In this document: positions 8,400 through 14,400 of the stretch, piece by piece
How positions within the stretch are numbered: position 1 is the first letter of the stretch
Layout: each line of letters begins with the position of its first letter
From: Candidatus Heimdallarchaeota archaeon LC_2
Lineage (GTDB): Archaea > Asgardarchaeota > Heimdallarchaeia > Heimdallarchaeales > Kariarchaeaceae
NCBI GenBank assembly: GCA_001940725.1
Contig: MDVR01000036.1
Coordinates: 1 to 18,717, forward strand
Reading direction: 5' to 3'
Length of the DNA: 18,717 bases
Made by a program: the position numbers and the translations under genes
Notes under the pieces: generated by a model
Database searches by the model: none
What the model was told of the DNA's origin: nothing
Seen by the model: the letters and a program-made list of their open reading frames with translations, nothing else

Positions 8400-9551
8400 T
8401 TATTTTTGTAGGTTTTTAATAAGATCTCGGGCGATTATCAATTTTCTTATTTCTGTTGTTCCAGCCCCAATTTCAAGTAATTTTGCATCACGGGCGAACC
8501 GCTCTATTTTATATTCCTTCATATATCCATATCCACCTAATACTTGAACTGCATCAAGAGCGTGTTTGGTAGAGAGTTCGGCTGCATACATAATACTTGC
8601 TGCAGCTTCTTTATTTGCACGATGATTTTTTTGAACTACGGAAAGTGCCCAATAAACCAAGAGATGGGATGCCTGACTTTCGGTATAAATATCTGCTAGC
8701 TTTTCTTGTATCAGTTGAAAATTAGATATTGGCTGATTAAATTGTTCTCTTTCAACAGAATAATTTAATGCAATTTTTAAGGCTGTTTTTGAAATTCCAA
8801 GACTTATTGCTGCTAAAGTTGCTCGTTCAATCGACAAACCAGTCATAACAATTGTTCTTCCCTCATTTATATTCCCAAGTAAATTATCCTTATGTATTGC
8901 TACGTCATCCATAAAAATCTCTCCTGTTAACGAACCACGCATACCCATTTTATCAAATGGTTCTCCTGTTGATACTCCTTTTAGATCCATTGGCATAATA
9001 AACGCACTTATACCTCTTGCACCTAATTCAGGTGCTGTTTTTGCATAAAGTAAAGAAATATCAGCGATAGATGCATTCGTAATAAAGGTCTTTGATCCAT
9101 TTAATATGAAATAATCTCCATCTATTTGAGCAGTTGATTTCATACCTAATGCATCACTTCCAGAACCAGGTTCAGTTAATGCCAAAGCACCAAGTTTCTT
9201 TCCTGTAGCCAAATCAGGAATAAATTTCTGTTTTTGCTCATCATTTGAGTTTCTAAACATATTATCCAAGGTCAAATTAGAATGAGCGCCTATTGATAAT
9301 GAAAAAGCTGGAGAAACTTTTGCTAATTCTTCTAATATTATACCCTGACTAATATAATCAGCACCCGCGCCTTCAAAATTCATTGGAATAGTGGGTGCCA
9401 ATAGCCCTAATTCACCAAATTCCTTGAAGATATCCATTGGAAAATAATCTTCTTGATCCATTTTTTCCGTTACTGGATCTAATCGATTGATGGCGAAATC
9501 AGCTACTGTTTCTCTTATCATATCATGTTCATCAGTAAATAAATTAGTCAT
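8400..9551 (-). CDS. Acyl-CoA dehydrogenase, isovaleryl-CoA dehydrogenase type
   Basis: This 383-aa flavoenzyme oxidises an acyl-CoA to the 2,3-enoyl-CoA and passes electrons to an electron-transfer flavoprotein. Seen in order: a helical N-domain, the FAD/substrate motif [11 protein letters not shown] (124-134), a beta domain, and the C-terminal helical domain with [12 protein letters not shown] and the second signature [11 protein letters not shown] (337-347). The catalytic base appears to be E242 in GLSIER, the position used by isovaleryl-CoA dehydrogenase. The alternative position used by short/medium-chain enzymes is occupied by Gly/Ala in IGAGT (361-365), again as in isovaleryl-CoA dehydrogenase. 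Branched-chain substrates and leucine breakdown are therefore the best guess; substrate specificity cannot be read with certainty. The start is ATG. No other beta-oxidation gene is adjacent. Confidence 0.92.
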   Translation of the reverse strand: MTNLFTDEHDMIRETVADFAINRLDPVTEKMDQEDYFPMDIFKEFGELGLLAPTIPMNFEGAGADYISQGIILEELAKVSPAFSLSIGAHSNLTLDNMFRNSNDEQKQKFIPDLATGKKLGALALTEPGSGSDALGMKSTAQIDGDYFILNGSKTFITNASIADISLLYAKTAPELGARGISAFIMPMDLKGVSTGEPFDKMGMRGSLTGEIFMDDVAIHKDNLLGNINEGRTIVMTGLSIERATLAAISLGISKTALKIALNYSVEREQFNQPISNFQLIQEKLADIYTESQASHLLVYWALSVVQKNHRANKEAAASIMYAAELSTKHALDAVQVLGGYGYMKEYKIERFARDAKLLEIGAGTTEIRKLIIARDLIKNLQK

Positions 9552-9828
9552 TTAATCTTCAATCATTCAAAGGACTCACTATTTTAGTTGTTTAGTTTAT
9601 CAGCATAGATTTTCGAAAGGGGAATTTAAGAAATTAGAAATTACTGTTACCGTTGATCGATACTTGAATATAATTTATCTAATTCACCTTACTTAAAATG
9701 GTATTTGTAACGTTAACACGCTCCTCTAAGTCCCAACTAAGTTTGCTTACTTTTTGGTTCAACAATGAAGTTTGGATAACCGATATATGCATTAATACTA
9801 ATAACCTATCTTTGTTTGACTTTTAGAT

Positions 9829-10206
9829 TTAATCCATGTTATCTTCTTCATCTTGATCATCTAAAGTCACAGATGGTGCTAAATTTAGTTGAATAATTGG
9901 ATCTTGAGATTTTTTATTCAAATTAGTATTTATTAATTGAAGATTTGTTATCCCAGGGGTTATAGTAGGAGTATTTGCAATTTTAGGATCTCCATATTTC
10001 GCCATCATTCTTTGATTCTGCTCTTCCACCATCTCATCATAATTCGTTTTCCATACCATATATAGCTGTACCAATAGAAAACTACCAATAACAGGTATTG
10101 ACCAACTAACAGCTCCATCACTGGAATAATCCATAGCTAAAATTATTAATTGAAGTATCCAAATTAAAACTAAAATCGGATTAAAATTTTGAACCTGTTC
10201 TGACAT
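9829..10206 (-). CDS. Small membrane protein of unknown function (two TM segments)
   Basis: I do not recognise a family for this 125-aa protein. It has two hydrophobic segments (about 10-25 and 35-52) separated by a short polar loop (DYSSDGAVSW). A charged stretch follows (KTNYDEMVEEQNQRMMAKYG), then a low-complexity, Thr/Asn-rich tail ending in an acidic stretch (DDQDEEDNMD). The likely topology is a hairpin in the membrane with a long, probably cytoplasmic C-terminal tail. The start is ATG at 10206. It faces away from asnS across a 190-bp divergent intergenic region. The general layout (two TM segments plus an acidic soluble tail) is like the gene at 13762-14229, but no recognisable domain follows here. 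It is called coding because of its coherent membrane composition and isolated position. Confidence 0.7.
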   Translation of the reverse strand: MSEQVQNFNPILVLIWILQLIILAMDYSSDGAVSWSIPVIGSFLLVQLYMVWKTNYDEMVEEQNQRMMAKYGDPKIANTPTITPGITNLQLINTNLNKKSQDPIIQLNLAPSVTLDDQDEEDNMD

Positions 10207-10355
10207 TTGCTCAATTCTATTTTAATTTCCCCATAAATAAAGACTATCTTAATTTTGATTATATATTCAAATGATGATTAAAGAAATTTAGTACTAAGGT
10301 ATTAATTATAATTGACAGCGATTTTCCGAAAAGGATATTGAATAAGTATATCAAA

Positions 10356-10365
10356 GTTTAAATTT
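10356..10365 (+). promoter_or_regulatory. Probable TATA box of asnS
   Basis: GTTTAAATTT is centred about 37 nt upstream of the GTG at 10397, predicting a leader of roughly 10 nt. No Shine-Dalgarno site is seen, which fits a short-leader or leaderless archaeal mRNA. Confidence 0.4.
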
Positions 10366-10396
10366 TTTAGATATTATTCTAGATTAAGCAATTTAA

Positions 10397-11695
10397 GTGA
10401 TTACATTGACTAAATTAAACCAATTAAAAGATTTTCTCGGCAAAGAAGTCGAATTAGATGTGTGGGTTTTAAACAAACGAAAACAAGGAAAAAAACTATG
10501 TTTTTTAACATTATTTGATGGTACAGCTACCTTGCAAGCTACACTAAAGAAAAATAATATTGGTGAAAAATTTGATTTAATCGATGAATTTTATCGTGGA
10601 GCATCTTTATCACTGAAAGGGAAAATATTAGAGGATAACAGAGCACCAGAAGGATATGAATTACAAGTCAATGATTTTAAGATAATACATCCATCCTCTG
10701 AAACGTATGATCAAGAAATTACACCAGAATCAGGTCCCGATGTGATGTTATCAAAAAGGCATATTGCAATTAGAGGTCCAAAAACCTCTTCTGTATTAAG
10801 ATTACAAAGTCATGTATTAAAATACCTTCGGGAATATTTCTATCAATTCGATTTGGAAGAAGTTTATCCCCCATTAATTGTTGAAGCTCAAGCAGAAGGT
10901 GGAAGTGAGTTATTTGAAATCAAATATTTTGATCGAATTGCTTATTTGACTCAATCGTCACAATTATATCTAGAAACAGCGATATTTGCATTACGAGACG
11001 TTTTTTGCATTTTACCTTCATTTCGTGCAGAAAAAAGTAGAACTAGAAGACATCTGACTGAATATCGCCATGTTGAAACTGAACATGCCTTTATGGATTT
11101 TGAAAGATTATTAGAATTTATTGAAAATATGATTAAATATGTCGTGAGACGTGTCACAGAAAATGATCAAGATATATTAAAAATGTGGGAACGAGATCTA
11201 CAACTTCTAACAAAACCATTTATTAGGATTTCATATGATGATGCATTAATTCTACTCAAAAAAGAATATGATATTGATATCATATACGGTGAAGATATTT
11301 CTGATGCACCGGAAAGGCAATTAGTCGATCATTTTGGTTATCCAGTAATTTTGCAATATTTTCCAAAGGAGAGTAAACCATTTTATCATAAAATTGATCC
11401 AGACAATCCTAAATTCACTCGGTCAGCTGATTTCCTTTTCCCTATATGTGGTGAATTAATTGGTAGTGGAGAAAGAGAAACAGATACTGAATCGATGTTA
11501 GAACGGATGAAAATGATGGATCCTCCACCAGATCCTGATGAATATTATTGGTATATGGATTTACGTAAATATGGATCAGTTCCACATTCGGGCTTTGGTA
11601 TGGGGTTAGAAAGATTACTGCAATGGTTATTAGGTCTAGATCATATTAGAGATGCAACGCTTTTCCCACGAACTATGAATAGATTATCTCCATGA
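10397..11695 (+). CDS. asnS: Asparaginyl-tRNA synthetase
   Basis: The enzyme charges tRNA-Asn with asparagine. The 432-aa protein has an N-terminal OB-fold anticodon-binding domain (about 16-100) and a class II catalytic domain. Motif 1 lies around the Pro in EVYPPL (155-160). Motif 2 is FRAEKSRTRRHLTEYRHVE (209-227). Motif 3 is GFGMGLERLLQW near the C-terminus. AEGGSELF followed by LTQSSQLYLE (184-193) fits AsnRS; archaeal AspRS typically has a QSPQLYKQ-type sequence there. The catalytic-domain C-terminus (APERQLVDHF, YYWYMDLRKYGS, HIRDATLFPR) resembles eukaryotic cytosolic AsnRS closely from memory, but the eukaryotic N-terminal extension is absent and the length is that of archaeal AsnRS. 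The start is GTG, with a TTG three codons later as an alternative. A direct AsnRS implies the organism need not make Asn-tRNA by amidation of Asp-tRNA. Confidence 0.95.
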   Translation: MITLTKLNQLKDFLGKEVELDVWVLNKRKQGKKLCFLTLFDGTATLQATLKKNNIGEKFDLIDEFYRGASLSLKGKILEDNRAPEGYELQVNDFKIIHPSSETYDQEITPESGPDVMLSKRHIAIRGPKTSSVLRLQSHVLKYLREYFYQFDLEEVYPPLIVEAQAEGGSELFEIKYFDRIAYLTQSSQLYLETAIFALRDVFCILPSFRAEKSRTRRHLTEYRHVETEHAFMDFERLLEFIENMIKYVVRRVTENDQDILKMWERDLQLLTKPFIRISYDDALILLKKEYDIDIIYGEDISDAPERQLVDHFGYPVILQYFPKESKPFYHKIDPDNPKFTRSADFLFPICGELIGSGERETDTESMLERMKMMDPPPDPDEYYWYMDLRKYGSVPHSGFGMGLERLLQWLLGLDHIRDATLFPRTMNRLSP

Positions 11696-11702
11696 GTATG
11701 TG

Positions 11703-11990
11703 AATAAATGATTTATTTTTATTAAAAATTTGAAAATATATTATTGATTTCTTGTTTGCTATCGTGTATTTTAAAACCAAGTAATAGTATTTTATCTTGA
11801 TCTACCCGTTTTATTGATATTGAAGGCTTAGACCCAATAAAAGTAATGGGAAGATATGGCAACGACCAGTTGAGTGATATCTCTGGCAACGGAAATTAAA
11901 CATGAAATAGATCCCTCATTAGAAGGGAGAGACCGCTTAAAGAGATTACGTGAGATAAAAGGAGATCTAATATCTAACGTAAGACAAGAA
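11703..11990. repeat. Tandem direct repeat, copy 1 (287-bp unit)
   Basis: Copy 1 of a perfect tandem duplication begins 8 bp after the asnS stop. By eye it matches the next 287 bp at every base; the two copies share one base at the junction. The unit contains the intergenic leader plus the GTG start and first codons of the coiled-coil gene. No inverted termini, transposase or longer junction homology is visible, so it looks like a simple recent duplication or an assembly artefact rather than a mobile element. Confidence 0.95.
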
Positions 11991-12020
11991 ATAAATGATT
12001 TATTTTTATTAAAAATTTGA
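11874..12020 (+). pseudogene. Truncated N-terminal copy of the COG1340-like coiled-coil gene
   Basis: This is the duplicated 5' end of the gene at 12161. It starts at the same GTG (shifted by 287) and keeps the first 39 codons through NVRQE. It then reads across the repeat junction into leader sequence, adding INDLFLLKI before a TGA. The 48-residue product would contain only the first part of the coiled coil. It carries an identical upstream region, so it may be transcribed and translated. It is treated as a gene fragment. Confidence 0.75.
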
Positions 12021-12277
12021 AAATATATTATTGATTTCTTGTTTGCTATCGTGTATTTTAAAACCAAGTAATAGTATTTTATCTTGATCTACCCGTTTTA
12101 TTGATATTGAAGGCTTAGACCCAATAAAAGTAATGGGAAGATATGGCAACGACCAGTTGAGTGATATCTCTGGCAACGGAAATTAAACATGAAATAGATC
12201 CCTCATTAGAAGGGAGAGACCGCTTAAAGAGATTACGTGAGATAAAAGGAGATCTAATATCTAACGTAAGACAAGAA
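11990..12277. repeat. Tandem direct repeat, copy 2 (287-bp unit)
   Basis: Copy 2 directly abuts copy 1 and runs into the intact coiled-coil gene, ending at codon 39. After 12277 the two copies diverge completely: copy 1 meets leader sequence, while copy 2 continues with gaggc. The absence of any difference between the copies indicates a very recent event. Confidence 0.95.
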
Positions 12278-13099
12278 GAGGCAAAAAGAGACGCTTTGAG
12301 AAAAAATAGAGACGAAGAAAACCAGCAGGTTAAACTTTTATTTGAAGAAGCTAGAATATCTCGCGAAAAACGAGACGAAGTTAATGAGGACGTTAAACTC
12401 AATAAAGCTTTACGTGATTTGAGAAAAGAGGATACTGACAAAGTATTAAGTGAACTCGAAGGTGTCGAAGGGAAGATGAAGGAAATGGGTGTAAAACCCA
12501 GAGAACAAAAATCAAAGAAATTCAACATTTCCAAACGAATTCGAGATTTAGAAACCACTTTAGAAACTACTGCAAATCTGCATCCTGCTCAAGAAAAAGA
12601 ATTGATTGAGAATATTGAACAACTCTACAACGATTTTGATAAAATTGAAATAGCGGATGAAAAAAGAGAAGCAATTCGCGATATTCAGAATAGATTAAGA
12701 TCATTGAGAAATGCTGCAATGTCTCATCATAAGGAAGTAAAGAAATTAGCATCTCAAAGTCAAGAGTATCATGATCAAATGCTGGAAAAAATTCGAGATG
12801 CAAGAAAGATCAGGGCTTCAGCAGATAAGAATCACAAAGAAGTTATTGAACTTACTCAGAAAATAAAAGAAATTCGAAAGGGTATTAATGCCATTTCGAA
12901 TGATTCTGATGAAATTCGAAAGAAACTTGGTCAAGAGACTGCAGTTGATCGTAAAAAACGTAAACAAACTGAAGCACGTGCACGTGAAAGTGATTTAGAT
13001 GCTCAAGCAAAACAAATTCTTGAAAGATATCAAGCTGGAGAAAAATTGGGTTTTGATGAGTTCAAACTTATCATCGGTCGAGGCTTACTCAAAGGCTAA
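12161..13099 (+). CDS. COG1340-like archaeal coiled-coil protein
   Basis: The 312-aa protein is almost entirely charged helix. It is rich in Lys, Arg, Glu and Gln, with heptad-like hydrophobic spacing from about residue 15 to 285 and no membrane segment or signal peptide. Length, composition and blocks such as RDELNEEVK-like repeats and KEVIELTQKIKEIRK match the uncharacterised archaeal coiled-coil family COG1340, which is sometimes mislabelled phosphoserine phosphatase. A short globular tail (GEKLGFDEFKLIIGRGLL) ends the protein. The GTG start is forced by an in-frame TGA immediately before it. That TGA closes a 5-codon ORF beginning with ATG at 12143 (MATTS-stop), so the start may be reached by termination-reinitiation. 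The 5' end lies inside copy 2 of the 287-bp duplication. Function is unknown; a scaffold or cytoskeletal-like role is only a guess. Confidence 0.8.
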   Translation: MISLATEIKHEIDPSLEGRDRLKRLREIKGDLISNVRQEEAKRDALRKNRDEENQQVKLLFEEARISREKRDEVNEDVKLNKALRDLRKEDTDKVLSELEGVEGKMKEMGVKPREQKSKKFNISKRIRDLETTLETTANLHPAQEKELIENIEQLYNDFDKIEIADEKREAIRDIQNRLRSLRNAAMSHHKEVKKLASQSQEYHDQMLEKIRDARKIRASADKNHKEVIELTQKIKEIRKGINAISNDSDEIRKKLGQETAVDRKKRKQTEARARESDLDAQAKQILERYQAGEKLGFDEFKLIIGRGLLKG

Positions 13100-13211
13100 T
13101 TTAATATTTTGACACATGGTTAGAAAAAGTATACTTTTTTGAAGGATAAACGATAACACATGTACTCTTTCTTATTTACAATAAGCTAATTACGGATATT
13201 TATCTTCAGTA
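13100..13211. other. Non-coding spacer upstream of the candidate RNA
   Basis: AT-rich spacer after the coiled-coil gene. I see no credible ORF, tRNA or repeat. A short T run (cttttttg, around 13135) could end transcription from the coiled-coil gene. Confidence 0.5.
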
Positions 13212-13220
13212 CTTTAAATA
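13212..13220 (+). promoter_or_regulatory. TATA box of the candidate structured RNA
   Basis: CTTTAAATA is a near-ideal archaeal TATA box. Its centre is about 27 nt upstream of 13243, the base just before the 5' strand of the proposed closing helix. It therefore predicts transcription starting exactly where the structure starts. Confidence 0.6.
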
Positions 13221-13242
13221 GTCAAATCACATGATAGTAGAA

Positions 13243-13613
13243 GCTGCAATCAAAAGATTGCACAATTTAACTTATTACCTTTAGAAATAAAGGGGTAAGA
13301 GGACTAGGTAAGTGTCTACCTGTTGCTTCTTCTAAACAGAGGAAGACCGGAAAAGTGAGAAGCGTACCGAAAACCAAAAGGTTGTCCTACCCTGTTTTTG
13401 TTAAAATAACAGGCATGCTGGTACTCAGTTCACGGACTGAAAATGGTTTGCCAGTAGTTAAAGATCATGGAAATGCTGTCTTTGTTGATCCCAGCAGGAT
13501 GAGAAGCAGAAGGAAGCACCGTTCCAATGGAACAGAACCTATTTCAATGGAACCATTATTGTGTAAAAACAAAAATGGGAAAGTGATGGCGACATCGGAT
13601 ATAGGGTTGCAGA
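13243..13613 (+). ncRNA. Candidate structured non-coding RNA, about 370 nt, family not identified
   Basis: The stretch is visibly more GC-rich than its flanks and full of exact helices. A closing helix pairs CUGCAAUC (13244-13251) with GGUUGCAG (13605-13612). Local hairpins inside are: a 12-bp stem with a single A bulge and GAAA loop (13271-13299); AGGUA/UACCU (13306-13321); an 8-bp stem with AAAC loop (13326-13345); AACC-AAAA-GGUU (13372... to 13383, adjacent bases); CCUGUU/AACAGG (13391-13413); CUGGU/GCCAG enclosing CAGUU-CACG-GACUG (13418-13454); GUUCC-AAU-GGAAC (13521-13533); and GAUG-GCGA-CAUC (13585-13596). A TATA box sits about 27 nt upstream, and a hairpin 13 nt downstream. I tested RNase P RNA, SRP RNA, group II intron domain V and TnpB omega RNA from memory and could not match any convincingly; GAGGAAG at 13339-13345 only resembles RNase P region CRI. 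It could be a lineage-specific RNA or a divergent RNase P RNA. Confidence 0.6.
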
Positions 13614-13625
13614 ACGTGAAGTAAT

Positions 13626-13649
13626 CATTTTCTTTGATATTAGAAAATG
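13626..13649 (+). terminator. Hairpin 3' of the candidate RNA
   Basis: CATTTTCT (13626-13633) and AGAAAATG (13642-13649) form a perfect 8-bp stem with an 8-nt loop, 13 nt after the proposed closing helix. A flanking TCAT/ATGA pair may extend it. It is a plausible 3'-end signal or processing site; a strong U tract is lacking. Confidence 0.4.
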
Positions 13650-13761
13650 TATACAAAAAATGATCATATCGTAGTAATAATAATAAATTATAATACCAAT
13701 TTTATTTTAATATTATCATAATTTAGTTTTAAAATTATATTTTGGAATGTAATTTAATAGA
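13650..13761. other. AT-rich spacer
   Basis: Very AT-rich spacer (runs such as aataataataaattataat) between the candidate RNA and the convergent minus-strand gene. I see no gene in it. T-rich stretches may end plus-strand transcription. Confidence 0.5.
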
Positions 13762-14229
13762 TTATTTTGCACTAGCAATTATTTTTTCTGCAGAAACTTT
13801 TCCAATCCCTTTCAATGAAGATAATTGTTCAACAGTAGAAGAAGCCAATTTAGCCTTTGTATCAATTCCTGCTTCAATTAAGGTTTCCATATTTGCTTTT
13901 GATAATCCTACAACTGATGAAAGATCACTAGAAGCACTTTTGCCTTTTCCTTGATCTTCTAACTCTTCGCCTAATTCATCTTCAAGATCATCAAAATCCC
14001 AGGCTTCTGGTGGGGGTGTTTGTATCATAGTTACACCAATCCAAATCAAAATAGCTAGAACACCTGCAACTCCCAAAAATAATGGGATAGCCATCGCCCA
14101 ATATATGCCACTATCGAAAGGGGGATCATCCTTCAATGGTTTAACTATTAAAAATATTATTTCTGCTATAAGACTGATTCCGCCTATAACCACTAGAATT
14201 CCGCCAATTACACTATCATTATTCGCCAT
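13762..14229 (-). CDS. Membrane-anchored helix-hairpin-helix protein
   Basis: The 155-aa protein has two hydrophobic segments (about 5-28 and 44-68) and then a strongly acidic linker (DDLEDELGEELEDQ). The C-terminal domain of about 55 residues has two helix-hairpin-helix units: VVGLSKANMETLIEAGI and LKGIGKVSAEKI, the latter with the GIG hairpin typical of non-specific DNA-binding HhH motifs. This suggests a membrane-tethered nucleic-acid or protein-binding domain facing the cytoplasm; similar HhH_5-type tails also serve as protein-protein contacts. I chose the ATG at 14229 rather than one nine codons upstream because GGTGAG lies 4-5 nt before it, and because translation from there places the first membrane segment directly at the N-terminus. 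No recognised full-length family. Confidence 0.75.
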   Translation of the reverse strand: MANNDSVIGGILVVIGGISLIAEIIFLIVKPLKDDPPFDSGIYWAMAIPLFLGVAGVLAILIWIGVTMIQTPPPEAWDFDDLEDELGEELEDQGKGKSASSDLSSVVGLSKANMETLIEAGIDTKAKLASSTVEQLSSLKGIGKVSAEKIIASAK

Positions 14230-14232
14230 TAA

Positions 14233-14238
14233 CTCACC
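14233..14238 (-). promoter_or_regulatory. Shine-Dalgarno site of the HhH membrane protein
   Basis: GGTGAG, read on the minus strand, ends a few bases before the ATG at 14229. It decides the start against the upstream ATG at 14256, which lacks such a site. Confidence 0.65.
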
Positions 14239-14400
14239 AATATAATTTGTAAACAATTACATATTTGAGATGATTAATTAAATAAATCGATGAAGCCTTA
14301 TTTAAATTCTATATCACTTTTTTTTTATTGTGAAATAGGTTCTAATTCTATTTGCAAAAAATTAATTCAATTAAATTTAATTATCTTTAATTCTAAAAGA

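Noticed and set aside
11828..12067. Minus-strand ORF across the repeat
   Set aside because: It is a shadow of the duplicated coiled-coil 5' region; it shares its last 50 or so residues with another minus-strand ORF (12115-12558) only because of the 287-bp repeat.
11703..12277. Insertion sequence or attachment-site duplication
   Set aside because: There is no transposase, no terminal inverted repeat, no integrase and no tRNA gene nearby; the unit is simply duplicated host sequence.
12115..12803. Minus-strand ORFs opposite the coiled-coil gene
   Set aside because: They are antisense shadows with Ser/Phe/Leu-rich composition, as expected from the complement of Glu/Lys-rich codons.
13243..13613. 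RNase P RNA
   Set aside because: The size, closing helix and a GAGGAAG segment fit loosely, but no ACAGAA...GGCUUA partner lies next to the closing helix and helix P4 cannot be formed. ACAGAACC at 13531-13538 is about 70 nt too early.
13243..13613. SRP RNA or group II intron
   Set aside because: There is no helix 8 AGGUCC...GAAGCAGC core, no long terminal helix 5, and no domain V AGC...GNRA...GUU hairpin with intron ends.
13355..13624. 89-aa protein beginning at GTG 13355
   Set aside because: It lies entirely in the densely base-paired RNA candidate, has no Shine-Dalgarno site, no recognisable domain and an atypical composition. It is kept only as a question in the findings.
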